Below, one piece after another: positions 8,017-16,395 of a stretch of 64,000 nt of DNA. The notes under the pieces were generated by a model. The model was not told where the DNA came from. It was given only the letters and a program-made list of their open reading frames with translations, and ran no database searches. The position numbers and the translations under genes were made by a program. The first letter of the stretch is position 1, and every line of letters starts with the position of its first letter. This stretch comes from Mycobacterium sp. ACS4054 (GTDB lineage: Bacteria > Actinomycetota > Actinomycetes > Mycobacteriales > Mycobacteriaceae), in NCBI RefSeq assembly GCF_001667275.1, contig NZ_LZHV01000070.1, forward strand, positions 20,338 through 84,337. Reading direction: 5' to 3'.

Positions 8017-9149
8017 GGGGCTCCTACGGGGGTGGCTGGGGCGAGTTCGGTGGCGGCGATCGGGGCGCTGGCCCGCAGGAACGCGTCGTTCTCCTCGGCG
8101 AGTCCGGTCGTGGCGCGCAGATAGCCGGGGATCCCGACGTCGCGGATCAGGATGCCGGCGTCCAGGTAGCGCCGCCAGGCTGCGGGAGCGTCGGCGAACT
8201 GCCCGAACAGCACGAAGTTCGCATCGCTGGGGATCACCCGAAAACCCATGCGGGTCAGGGCGGTCGAGACGCGTTCGCGTTCGGCGATCAGCGCCGCGAC
8301 GCTGCTCAGGGTGTCGTCGGCGTGCCGCAGCGCGGCCCGCGCCGCCGCCTGGGTGACCGACGACAGGTGGTACGGCAGCCGCACCAGCAGCATCGCGTCG
8401 ATCACCGCGGGCGTGGCGATCAGGTACCCGAGCCGCCCGCCGGCGAAGGCGAACGCCTTGCTCATGGTGCGGGTGACGATGAGCTTGGTCGGATATTCCC
8501 GCACCAGCCCCACGGCGCTGGGCTGCGAGGAGAACTCACCGTAGGCCTCGTCGACGATCAGGATGCCGGGCACCGCGTCGAGCAGCCGGCGCAGATCGGG
8601 CAGCGAAACGCTTTGCCCGGACGGGTTGTTGGGGCTGGCGATGAAGACCACGTCGGGCCGGCGCTCGGTGACGGCGGCGACGGCGGCGTTCACGTCGAGG
8701 CTGAAGTCGTCGGCGCGCACCCCCTCCAGCCATTCCGTGCGGGTGGCGTCGGAGATGATCGGGTGCATCGAGTAGGACGGGACGAACCCGATCGCGCTGC
8801 GCCCGGGGCCGCCGAACGCCTGCAGCAGCTGTTGCAGGATCTCGTTGGATCCGTTTGCCGCCCAAACGTTTTCCATCCCGAGCCGCACCCCGGTCTGCGC
8901 GGTGAGATAAGCGGCCAGGTCGCGACGCAGGTCCACGGCGTCGCGATCCGGGTAGCGGTGCAGGTCCGCGGCCGCCTCGGCCACCGACCGCACCACGTCG
9001 TCCACCAGCGCCCGGCTGGGCGGGTGCGGGTTCTCGTTGGTGTTCAGCCGCACCGGGACCGCCAATTGCGGTGCGCCGTAGGGTGTTTTGCCGCGCAGGT
9101 CGTCGCGCAGCGGCAGGTCCTCTAGGGTGGGGTTCTCCGGCGCGGTCAT
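8013..9149 (-). CDS. hisC: Histidinol-phosphate aminotransferase
   Basis: A 378-residue fold-type-I PLP enzyme that transaminates imidazole acetol phosphate to histidinol phosphate. The substrate-binding LNTNENPHPPS segment is at the N-terminus, ASPNNPSGQ near 171, the PLP-contacting Asp in IVDEAYGEF, and the Schiff-base lysine K231 in TRTMSKAFAFAG. The ATG overlaps the hisD stop (ATGA), and its own stop overlaps the hisB start. Confidence 0.97.
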   Translation of the reverse strand: MTAPENPTLEDLPLRDDLRGKTPYGAPQLAVPVRLNTNENPHPPSRALVDDVVRSVAEAAADLHRYPDRDAVDLRRDLAAYLTAQTGVRLGMENVWAANGSNEILQQLLQAFGGPGRSAIGFVPSYSMHPIISDATRTEWLEGVRADDFSLDVNAAVAAVTERRPDVVFIASPNNPSGQSVSLPDLRRLLDAVPGILIVDEAYGEFSSQPSAVGLVREYPTKLIVTRTMSKAFAFAGGRLGYLIATPAVIDAMLLVRLPYHLSSVTQAAARAALRHADDTLSSVAALIAERERVSTALTRMGFRVIPSDANFVLFGQFADAPAAWRRYLDAGILIRDVGIPGYLRATTGLAEENDAFLRASAPIAATELAPATPVGAP

Positions 9150-10483
9150 CGCTCGAACCTCCGCCGGATCGCCTCGCCGTGCGCCGGCAGGTCTTCGGCC
9201 TCGGCCAGCGTGACCACGTGGCCCGAGACGTCCTTGAGCGCGGCCTCGGTGTAGTCGACGACGTGGATGCCGCGCAGGAAGGTCTGCACGGACAGGCCGC
9301 TGGAGTGGCGGGCGGAGCCCGCGGTCGGCAGCACGTGGTTGGATCCGGCGCAGTAGTCGCCGAGGCTCACCGGCGAGTAGGGCCCGACGAAAATCGCTCC
9401 GGCCGAACGGATTCGGGCGGCCACCTGCGGCGCGTCGGCGGTCTGGATCTCCAGGTGCTCGGCGGCGTAGGCGTTGACCACCCGCACCCCCGCGTCCAGG
9501 TCGTCGACCAGGATGATCGCCGACTGGCGGCCACCGAGCGCGGCGGCCACCCGGTCGCGGTGCACGGTGGTGCGCAGCTGTTCTGCCACCTCGGCGGCGG
9601 TGGCGTCGGCCAGGTCGGCACTCGGGGTGACCAGCACGCTGCCCGCCATCTCGTCGTGCTCGGCCTGGCTGATCAGGTCGGCGGCCACGTGCGCCGGATC
9701 GGCGGTGTGGTCGGCGAGGATGGCGATCTCGGTGGGGCCGGCCTCGGCGTCGATGCCCACCCGCGAGCGGCAGAGCCGCTTGGCGGCGGTGACGTAGATG
9801 TTGCCGGGGCCGGTGATCATGTCGACCGGCGCCAGCTCGGCGCTATCGGTGTCGGTGCCGCCGTAGGCCAGCAGCGCCACCGCCTGCGCGCCGCCGACGG
9901 CCCACACCTCGTCGACCCCGAGCAGCCGGGCGGCCGCCAGGATGGTCGGGTGCGGCAGGCCGTCATAGCGGGCCTGCGGCGGGCTGGCCACCACCAGCGA
10001 GCCGACGCCGGCGGTCTGCGCCGGCACCACGTTCATCACCACGCTGGACGGGTAGACGGCGTTGCCGCCGGGCACGTACAGGCCGACCCGCTCGACCGGG
10101 ACCCACCGCTCGGTCACCGTCGCGCCGGGGCCGAGGGTGGTGGTGACGTCGGCGCGCCGCTGGTCGGCGTGCACGGCGCGGGCGCGCTCGATCATCACCC
10201 GCAGGGCGTCGACGACGTCGGGGTCCAACCCGGCCAGCGCGGCCTCGAGCGCCGCCTCGGGCACCCGGACGGACGCGGGCCGTACCCCGTCGAACGACTC
10301 CCCGAACTCCAGCGCCGCCTCGGCGCCGCGTTCGGCCACGGCCTGCACGATCGGCCGCACCTTGGGCAGCACGCTTTCCACGTCCGCACCGCCGCGCGGC
10401 AGCGCGGTCCGCAGGCGGGCAGCCGTCAGCTCGACGCCCCGCAGGTCGATGCGGGCCATCACGGGCGCGGAACCGGTACTCAT
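9146..10483 (-). CDS. hisD: Histidinol dehydrogenase
   Basis: The first gene of the his operon, a 445-residue zinc enzyme. It oxidises histidinol to histidine in two NAD-dependent steps. Family motifs include ERWVPVERVGLYVPGG, VDMITGPGNIYV and DAEAGPTEIAILAD, and the zinc/catalytic region DYCAGSNHVLPTAG. Three starts are possible (10510, 10492, 10483). The ATG at 10483 (MSTGSAPVMARIDLRG) was chosen because it matches the length of the M. tuberculosis N-terminus, although GGAGG lies only two bases upstream. The operon promoter must lie between here and 10567. Confidence 0.95.
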   Translation of the reverse strand: MSTGSAPVMARIDLRGVELTAARLRTALPRGGADVESVLPKVRPIVQAVAERGAEAALEFGESFDGVRPASVRVPEAALEAALAGLDPDVVDALRVMIERARAVHADQRRADVTTTLGPGATVTERWVPVERVGLYVPGGNAVYPSSVVMNVVPAQTAGVGSLVVASPPQARYDGLPHPTILAAARLLGVDEVWAVGGAQAVALLAYGGTDTDSAELAPVDMITGPGNIYVTAAKRLCRSRVGIDAEAGPTEIAILADHTADPAHVAADLISQAEHDEMAGSVLVTPSADLADATAAEVAEQLRTTVHRDRVAAALGGRQSAIILVDDLDAGVRVVNAYAAEHLEIQTADAPQVAARIRSAGAIFVGPYSPVSLGDYCAGSNHVLPTAGSARHSSGLSVQTFLRGIHVVDYTEAALKDVSGHVVTLAEAEDLPAHGEAIRRRFER

Positions 10484-10567
10484 CGCCTCCATTGTCCCAG
10501 AGCAACTCAAGTCGATATCCGACCGGTACAGTGCCGATCAAAGGCCCACACAACGCAGGGAGCCGTC

Positions 10568-10990
10568 ATGTCCGCGAAGGATCACCCCAACAACGCCCCG
10601 GGCGTCCCCATGGTGTTCCCGCCCTGGTTCGAGCGTTTCCAGATCAAGTATTTCAACCCGGCGGTCAAGCCGATCGCCCGCTTTCTGCCCGGGACCGCGA
10701 CCATCAAGCACCGTGGCCGCACCTCCGGCACGCCGTACGAGACGATCATCACCCCCTACCGCAAGGGCAACGTCCTGGCGATCGCGCTGGGCCACGGCAA
10801 GACCAACTGGGTCAAGAACGTGCTGGCGGCCGGCGAGGCCGACGTCCAATTCGGCCGCAACCGCGTGGTGCACATCACCAACCCGCGCATCCTGCCGGCC
10901 GGCACCGAGGGTCCCGACGCCGAGCGCCTGCCGCGGATGGCCCGCATGCAGCTGCGCCGGATCGGCGTGTTCGTCGGCGACATCGCCTGA
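10568..10990 (+). CDS. Ddn-like deazaflavin/F420 split-barrel protein
   Basis: A 140-residue member of the nitroreductase/DUF385 (Ddn) family, small split-barrel proteins that use cofactor F420 in mycobacteria. Family features are IKHRGRTSGTPYET, the AIALGHGKTNWVKNV segment and a conserved hydrophobic N-terminus (FPPWFERFQIKYFNP) thought to aid membrane contact. The start is supported by AGGGAG six bases upstream. It is divergent from hisD, as for Rv1598c in M. tuberculosis. Substrate unknown. Confidence 0.9.
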   Translation: MSAKDHPNNAPGVPMVFPPWFERFQIKYFNPAVKPIARFLPGTATIKHRGRTSGTPYETIITPYRKGNVLAIALGHGKTNWVKNVLAAGEADVQFGRNRVVHITNPRILPAGTEGPDAERLPRMARMQLRRIGVFVGDIA

Positions 10991-11000
10991 CTTCGCCTGC

Positions 11001-11105
11001 ACGGCTTCCCGCGTGCGCTGACGGCTTCCCGCGTGCGCTGACGGCGGGATTTCCGCGATTTTCCCGCCCTGGGCGCACACTCAACGCCGTAAACGCACAC
11101 TCAAG
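11001..11105. repeat. Intergenic repeat, copy A (direct partner at 12762-12859)
   Basis: It starts with a perfect 20-bp tandem pair (period 20, 11001-11040), followed by an inverted pair GGCGGGA/TCCCGCC about 12 bases apart, then two copies of a CGCACACTCAA unit. The same order of elements, diverged, occurs at 12762-12859 in the same orientation. The two copies bracket the dehydrogenase/TetR pair. I recognise this as a dispersed mycobacterial intergenic motif but cannot name it. Confidence 0.75.
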
Positions 11106-11108
11106 CCA

Positions 11109-12137
11109 CTACGCCCGGGTGAAGACCGTCTTGCCGGTCATCGCCGGCCAGGCCGAGGGGGCGTCTTCCCAGGCGACGACGCGGTCGACGGCCGGCGCCA
11201 CGTTCAGGCCGCCCGCCAGCAGGTCGAGCACCCGCGGGATGACCGTGCGCGCGCTGACGCGTCCGGTGACGAACCGCACGCCGCGCGAGTACATCGGCAG
11301 CAACGGCATCTCGACCCGGTATTCGAAGTAGATGCCGGTATCGGTGCACACGCCGTCCGGCCAGGTCGCCCGCAGCGTCGCCGCCAGCAGGGCCGGATCG
11401 CTGGTGGTGTGCACGGTGACCGGGTAAGCGCCCCACGACTTGTCGGGTTTGGCGGCGTCGTGGACCACCGCGCCGAGCTTCTCGGCGGCGGCCAGCCGCA
11501 GCGGGTCGGTGTCGACGTAGTCGACGTGGGCGCCCAGCGCCGCGGCGATCGCCGCCGAATACAGGCCGATCGACAGCCGTCCGAGCACGAGGACGCGGCG
11601 ATCGACCGGGTCGAGCGCGTCCAGCTCGGCACCGAACGGCCCGACGGTGCGCCAGCCGTCGGGGATGTTGTCCGACAGGGACGCGACCGACACGGGGTCG
11701 ACGCCGTCGGGCAGCGGGATCAGCATCGCGTCGGCGTACGGGACCAGCACCAGATCGGACATGAAGCCGCCACCATCCAGGCCGGCGATCGGCGCCATCC
11801 CGTAGGCCGCCATGAACGGCACGGCGCTGCACGAACCGGTGACACCGCGGCGGCATTCGCGGCATTCCCCGCAGTTGATCTGGAACGGCACCACGACGCG
11901 GTCGCCGACCCGGGCGCCCCTGACGGCGTCGCCGACGGCGACGACCTCGGCCAATCCCTCGTGGCCCACCGCGTACCCCGGCGGCAGCGGTAGCCGCCCG
12001 TTGCACACCGCGACGTCGAGGTCGCAACACGCCACGGCCAGCGGGCGGACCAACGCCTGCTCGGGCGCACTCAGCTGGGGTTCGGGCACCTCCCGCCACG
12101 CGTACCGCCCGGTGTCTTCGTATGTCAGCTGCCTCAT
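11109..12137 (-). CDS. Zinc-dependent alcohol dehydrogenase (MDR superfamily)
   Basis: A 342-residue medium-chain dehydrogenase/reductase. Zinc-site elements are C37/C38 with D41 (ACCDLD), the GHEGLAEV motif and the four-cysteine structural lobe CGECRECRRGVTGSC. The nucleotide fold is less standard: VLVLGRLSIGLYSAAIAA replaces the usual GxGxxG, so NAD(P) binding is less certain. It is divergent from a TetR regulator, with a palindromic operator 10 bases upstream of its start, so it is very probably the regulated gene. Substrate unknown. Confidence 0.85.
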   Translation of the reverse strand: MRQLTYEDTGRYAWREVPEPQLSAPEQALVRPLAVACCDLDVAVCNGRLPLPPGYAVGHEGLAEVVAVGDAVRGARVGDRVVVPFQINCGECRECRRGVTGSCSAVPFMAAYGMAPIAGLDGGGFMSDLVLVPYADAMLIPLPDGVDPVSVASLSDNIPDGWRTVGPFGAELDALDPVDRRVLVLGRLSIGLYSAAIAAALGAHVDYVDTDPLRLAAAEKLGAVVHDAAKPDKSWGAYPVTVHTTSDPALLAATLRATWPDGVCTDTGIYFEYRVEMPLLPMYSRGVRFVTGRVSARTVIPRVLDLLAGGLNVAPAVDRVVAWEDAPSAWPAMTGKTVFTRA

Positions 12138-12146
12138 CTCTGCATT

Positions 12147-12164
12147 CTTGAGTGATCATTCAAG
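12147..12164. promoter_or_regulatory. Palindromic operator for the TetR regulator
   Basis: An 18-bp near-perfect palindrome, CTTGAgTGATCAtTCAAG, with one mismatched pair. It lies in the 40-bp gap between the divergent dehydrogenase and TetR genes. Size, symmetry and position are those of a TetR-family operator controlling both promoters. Confidence 0.8.
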
Positions 12165-12177
12165 TAAAGTCAATAGC

Positions 12178-12744
12178 ATGCCGAGACCGGATCGCAGCCG
12201 CACCGCGTTGATCGAGAAGGCCGCCACCCTGTTCCGCCGGCAGGGCTACGCTGCGACCGGCCTGAATCAGATCCTCGAGGAGGCCGGGGTCAAGCCCGGT
12301 TCGCTGTATCACCACTTCCCGCGGGGCAAGCAGCAGTTGGCCGCGGCGGTCGTCGAGACCGAAGGGACGGGCATCGAGCAATTGCTGCGCCGGTTTCTGG
12401 CGACGGGCCGGCCGCCGGCCGACATCGTCGATCGCTGGATCGACCTGCTGGCGGCGGGGTTGGCCGGTGACCGGCGCGACGGCTGCCCGATCGAGCCGAT
12501 CGCCACCGAGTCGGTGAACGCGAGCCCGCTGGTGCGCGAGGCGTCGGCGCGCGCCTTCGGCGGCTGGTGCGCGGCGGTCGAGGAGCGGCTGCGCTCCGAC
12601 GGCTGGGCCGAGCACGAGGCCAAACGGGTTGCGCTGGCGGTGATCTCGCTGATCGAGGGGGCGCTGATCCTGTCCCGGACCTCCGGTGACGCGGGCGCGC
12701 TGGACGCGGCCAAGCCGGCGGCGCGCACGCTGCTGTCCGGCTAG
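12178..12744 (+). CDS. TetR/AcrR-family transcriptional regulator
   Basis: A 188-residue repressor. The N-terminal HTH (about 8-54) reads ALIEKAATLFRRQGYAATGLNQIL followed by PGSLYHHFPRGKQQL, typical of the LmrA/YxaF-like TetR branch. The C-terminal domain contains the DGCPIEPIA segment common in that branch. It is divergent from the alcohol dehydrogenase, with the operator overlapping its promoter region, so it probably represses itself and the enzyme. Ligand unknown. Confidence 0.92.
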   Translation: MPRPDRSRTALIEKAATLFRRQGYAATGLNQILEEAGVKPGSLYHHFPRGKQQLAAAVVETEGTGIEQLLRRFLATGRPPADIVDRWIDLLAAGLAGDRRDGCPIEPIATESVNASPLVREASARAFGGWCAAVEERLRSDGWAEHEAKRVALAVISLIEGALILSRTSGDAGALDAAKPAARTLLSG

Positions 12745-12761
12745 TGTGCGCGCCACCGGCC

Positions 12762-12859
12762 TTGCGAGTGCGCTGACGGCTTCGCGAGTGCTCTGAGGGC
12801 GGGGATTTCGCGATTTTTCCGCCCCGGACGCACGCTCAAGGCCCCAGGCGCACACTCGA
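12762..12859. repeat. Intergenic repeat, copy B
   Basis: Diverged direct copy of 11001-11105. It has a tandem GCGAGTGCGCTGACGG-like unit, a GGCGGGGA/TCCGCC inverted pair and CGCACxCTC units. It lies between the TetR stop and the nadC 3' end. Together with copy A it frames a two-gene cassette that is absent from this position in M. tuberculosis. Confidence 0.72.
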
Positions 12860-12880
12860 CGCGCAGCGCGGCGGTAAGCC

Positions 12881-13732
12881 CTACATGTCCAGGCCGACGT
12901 CCAGCGCGCGCACCGAATGCGTGAGCGCGCCGACGGCCAGGTAGTCCACCCCGGTGGCGGCGTACGTGGCGGCGTTGTCGAGGCTGAGCCCGCCGGAGGA
13001 CTCCAGCAGGACGGCGGGGGCCCGGGCGTCGCGGCGCTGCACGGCCATCTGCGTCTGCCACACCGGGAAGTTGTCCAGCAGGACCAGTTCCGGCTTTTCG
13101 GCCAGCACCTCGTCCAGCTGCTCGAGGGAGTCCACCTCGACCTCGCACGGCAGCTCCGGGGCCGCGTCCCGCACCGCCCGCAGCGCGTCGACCACCGAGC
13201 CGGCGGCCACCACGTGGTTGTCCTTGATCAGCGCCGCATCCCCCAGCCCCAGCCGGTGGTTGACGCCCCCGCCGACCCGGACCGCGTACTTCTGCAGGGC
13301 GCGCAGCCCGGGCAGGGTCTTGCGGGTGTCGCGGACCTTGGCCTTGGTGCCGTCCACGGCCGCCACCCAGGCCGCCGTCGTGGTGGCGATGCCGGACAAG
13401 TGGCAGACCAGGTTCAGCATGGTCCGCTCGGCGGTCAACAGGCCGCGGGTGTCCGCGCGCACGGTCAGCACCGGCTCGCCCGGCTGCAGCCGGGCGCCGT
13501 CGTCGACGCGATGCAGCACGTCGTAGCCCCCGGCGAGGACGGCGTCGAGGACCAGCAGCGCGACCTCGACGCCGGCGATCACGCCCGGCTCCCGGGGCAC
13601 CATCGACGCGGTGGCCGCCGCGCCGGCGGGCACCGTCGCCAGCGTGGTGACGTCGGGCCCGTAACGCAGGTCCTCTTCCAGCGCGCGCCGGATGGTGTCC
13701 TGGGCGGCGCTGCGTTCCTCGGGCTGCATCAT
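12881..13732 (-). CDS. nadC: Quinolinate phosphoribosyltransferase
   Basis: A 283-residue enzyme that joins quinolinate to PRPP to form nicotinate mononucleotide with loss of CO2. Motifs include RDTRKTLPGLRALQKYAV (quinolinate-binding Arg/Lys/His), LIKDNHVVAAG and EVEVDSLEQL. Two tandem ATG codons (13732 and 13729) could start it. The first overlaps the nadB stop (TGATG) and was used. It is the last gene of nadA-nadB-nadC. Confidence 0.96.
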   Translation of the reverse strand: MMQPEERSAAQDTIRRALEEDLRYGPDVTTLATVPAGAAATASMVPREPGVIAGVEVALLVLDAVLAGGYDVLHRVDDGARLQPGEPVLTVRADTRGLLTAERTMLNLVCHLSGIATTTAAWVAAVDGTKAKVRDTRKTLPGLRALQKYAVRVGGGVNHRLGLGDAALIKDNHVVAAGSVVDALRAVRDAAPELPCEVEVDSLEQLDEVLAEKPELVLLDNFPVWQTQMAVQRRDARAPAVLLESSGGLSLDNAATYAATGVDYLAVGALTHSVRALDVGLDM

Positions 13733-15303
13733 CAGCCCACCGCCGCCAGCGCCTCCACCAGCACCTGGTCGTCGGCCAGTCGCAGCACGCTGCTGCGGGC
13801 CTGCTCCGGCGCCGGGCCCGGGTACTCGGCGCGGTGGTGGCAGCCGCGGCTCTCGCTGCGGGCCAGGGCCGCTGCGGTCACCGCGCGCGCAGCCACCGTC
13901 AGCGCGACGTCCTCGAAGTCGCGGCGGCCCGCGATGGCGCGGGCGGGCGCCCCGGACAGCGTGTCGGACAGCCGGTTCAGCCCCGCGGCGTCGCGCACCA
14001 CCGAGGCGTCGCGGCTCATCGCGGCCTGCAAATCGGCGCGCCGCGGGGCGGTGTGCACGCTCGGCTCGGGCGCGGTCGCCCGGACGCGCCCCGCCGCCAC
14101 CGCGTGCGCGGCCGCGGCCTTGCCGGCCCGCCCCCCGACCACCAGGCCTTCCAGCAGGCTGTTGGACGCCAGCCGGTTCGCGCCGTGCATGCCGGTGCGC
14201 GCCACCTCGCCGGCGGCGAACAGCCCCGGCAGCTCGGTCTGCCCGTGCACGTCGGTGACGACGCCGCCGCAGCTGTAATGCGCCCCGGGCACGACCGGGA
14301 TGGGTTGGCGGACCGGGTCGATGCCGGCGGCCCGGCACGCGGCGGTCACGGTCGGGAAGCGGGCCGCGAAGCCCTCGATGCCGCGCGCGTCCAGGAAGAC
14401 GCACGGGTCGCCGGTGGCCTTCAGCCGCGCGTCGATGGCGGCCGCGACGACGTCCCGCGGCGCCAGGTCGCCCATCGGGTGAACACCCGCGGTGACCGAA
14501 TTGCCTTGCCGGTCAACCAGTATCGCGCCCTCGCCGCGGATGGCCTCGGTCACCAGCGGGCGGCGCCCGCCGGCCCCGCCGCCGTAGAGCATCGTCGGGT
14601 GGAACTGGATGAACTCGAGGTCGCTGACCGCGACACCGGCCCACAGCGCCAGGGCGATGCCGTCGCCGGTGGAGCCTTCGGGGTTGGTGGTCGCGGCGTA
14701 GAGATGGCCGAGCCCGCCGGAGGCCAGGATCACCGCGGGCGCGCTGATGATGCCGTACCCGTCGGGGTTGCCGACCGCGACGCCGGTCACGGCGATGCCG
14801 TCGTGCAACACGCACAGGGCGACGTGGCTGGTGCGGATGTCGAGCAGCCGGGCGGCGTGGTCGAGCGCGCGCTGCACCTCGGCGCCGGTGGCGTCCCCGC
14901 CCGCGTGCACGATCCGCCGGCGCGAGTGGCCGCCCTCCCGCGTCACGTCCCAGCGGCCGGGCACCGCCTCGTCGAATCGCGCTCCGGCACCGACCAATTC
15001 GGACACCGCGAGGTAGCCGTCGGCGACGATCGAGGTCACCGCGTCGGGATCGCAGAGGCCGGCGCCCGCGGTCACGGTGTCGGCGACGTGGGCCTCAACG
15101 GAGTCGTCGTTGTCGGGCAGGACCACCGCGATGCCGCCCTGCGCGTAGTGGGTGGCGGTCACCCCGCGCACCTGGTCGGCCTTGCTCAGCACGACGACGC
15201 TGCGGCCGGCGCGGTGGGCGGCCAGCGCCGCGGCCAGACCCGCCACGCCGGTACCGATGACGACGACGTCGGCGCTGTGCGTCCAGGCCGGCCGGACGAT
15301 CAT
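13732..15303 (-). CDS. nadB: L-aspartate oxidase
   Basis: A 523-residue FAD enzyme that oxidises L-aspartate to iminoaspartate for quinolinate synthesis. The FAD fold starts VVVIGTGVAGLAAALAAHRAG. Succinate-dehydrogenase-like signatures follow: THYAQGGIA, EFIQFHPT and GANRLASNSLLEGLVVGGRAG. The ATG at 15303 overlaps the nadA stop by four bases. A much longer open frame continues upstream inside nadA but lacks family similarity. Confidence 0.96.
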   Translation of the reverse strand: MIVRPAWTHSADVVVIGTGVAGLAAALAAHRAGRSVVVLSKADQVRGVTATHYAQGGIAVVLPDNDDSVEAHVADTVTAGAGLCDPDAVTSIVADGYLAVSELVGAGARFDEAVPGRWDVTREGGHSRRRIVHAGGDATGAEVQRALDHAARLLDIRTSHVALCVLHDGIAVTGVAVGNPDGYGIISAPAVILASGGLGHLYAATTNPEGSTGDGIALALWAGVAVSDLEFIQFHPTMLYGGGAGGRRPLVTEAIRGEGAILVDRQGNSVTAGVHPMGDLAPRDVVAAAIDARLKATGDPCVFLDARGIEGFAARFPTVTAACRAAGIDPVRQPIPVVPGAHYSCGGVVTDVHGQTELPGLFAAGEVARTGMHGANRLASNSLLEGLVVGGRAGKAAAAHAVAAGRVRATAPEPSVHTAPRRADLQAAMSRDASVVRDAAGLNRLSDTLSGAPARAIAGRRDFEDVALTVAARAVTAAALARSESRGCHHRAEYPGPAPEQARSSVLRLADDQVLVEALAAVG

Positions 15304-16349
15304 TCGCCGCCGCCCGGTTGACCGATTGCGATCATGCGCTGCACGCTGCGCCGGCCCGCGGCGGCAATGTCGGGGTCGACGTCGACCTCGTCGGCGCCCT
15401 CGACCAGGCAGCGCAGCAGCGCCGCGGGCGTGATCATCTTCATGTACTTGCACGACGCGCGGTCGTTCACCGCGCGGAAGTCGACTTGCGGTGCGGCCCG
15501 GCGCAATTGGTGCAGCATGCCGACCTCGGTGGCGACCAGCACCTTGCGGGCCCGGGTGTGGTGCGCGGCGTCCAGCATGCCGCCGGTGGACAGGATCTTG
15601 ACCCGGTCGGCTGGGAAGGCGCCCTCGCCGGCGAGGTACAAAGCCGAAGTGGCGCAACCACATTCGGGGTGCACGTACAGGTCGGCGTCTGGGTTGGCCC
15701 GGGCCTGCTCGGACAGCTCGTCGCCGTTGATCCCGGCGTGGACGTGGCATTCGCCGGCCCACACGTGCATGTTCGTCCGGCCGGTCATCCGGCGCACGTG
15801 CGCTCCGAGGAACTGGTCCGGGCAGAACAAGACCTCACGGTCGGGGTCGATCGAGTTCACCACGTCCACGGCGTTGGACGATGTGCAGCAGATGTCGGTG
15901 AGCGCCTTCACCGCGGCGGTGGTGTTGACGTAGGAGACGACGACGGCGCCGGGGTGCTCGTCCTTCCAGGCGCGCAGTTCGTCGGCGGTGATCGAGTCGG
16001 CCAGCGAGCAGCCCGCCCGCTGGTCGGGGATGAGCACCGTCTTCTCGGGGCTCAGGATCTTGGCGGTCTCGGCCATGAAGTGCACGCCGCAGAACACGAT
16101 CGTGTCCTCGGGCGCCTCGGCGGCGATCCGGGACAGCGCGAGCGAGTCGCCGACGTGGTCGGCGACGTCCTGGATGGCGGGCAGCTGGTAGTTGTGCGCG
16201 AGCACGGTGGCGCCGCGCAGCTTGGCCAGGCGGCGGATCTCGGCGGCCCATTGCTCGTCGCCGTCCACGCCGGCGTAGCCCGTGGGCGAATTGGTGACGT
16301 CGGCCATCATGTCTTCGGCGAGCGTGTCCATGCGATTGATAACCGTCAC
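15300..16349 (-). CDS. nadA: Quinolinate synthase A
   Basis: A 349-residue [4Fe-4S] enzyme that condenses iminoaspartate with dihydroxyacetone phosphate. Cluster cysteines are in VFCGVHFMAET, DICCTSSNAV and HPECGCATSAL; LAHNYQLP and NDRASCKYMKMITP are family signatures. The GTG at 16349 was chosen because AAAGGAG lies six bases upstream and the length equals the M. tuberculosis protein. The first ATG in frame (16412) would run through the NrtR palindrome. Confidence 0.96.
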   Translation of the reverse strand: MTVINRMDTLAEDMMADVTNSPTGYAGVDGDEQWAAEIRRLAKLRGATVLAHNYQLPAIQDVADHVGDSLALSRIAAEAPEDTIVFCGVHFMAETAKILSPEKTVLIPDQRAGCSLADSITADELRAWKDEHPGAVVVSYVNTTAAVKALTDICCTSSNAVDVVNSIDPDREVLFCPDQFLGAHVRRMTGRTNMHVWAGECHVHAGINGDELSEQARANPDADLYVHPECGCATSALYLAGEGAFPADRVKILSTGGMLDAAHHTRARKVLVATEVGMLHQLRRAAPQVDFRAVNDRASCKYMKMITPAALLRCLVEGADEVDVDPDIAAAGRRSVQRMIAIGQPGGGE

Positions 16350-16372
16350 GGCGGCTCCTTTCAGCCCGACAG

Positions 16373-16395
16373 GTTTTCGACTTATAATCGAAAAC
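16373..16395. promoter_or_regulatory. Inverted-repeat operator for NrtR
   Basis: A perfect 8+8 inverted repeat, gttttcga-N7-tcgaaaac with AT-rich centre cttataa. It sits between the divergent nadA and nrtR genes and abuts the nrtR ATG. NrtR is known to bind such sites upstream of NAD-synthesis genes. A repressor here would block both directions. Confidence 0.85.

Noticed and set aside
9071..10990. 639-residue plus-strand open frame over hisD
   Set aside because: Only the last 140 residues (from 10568) are a real gene; the rest is a shadow of hisD.
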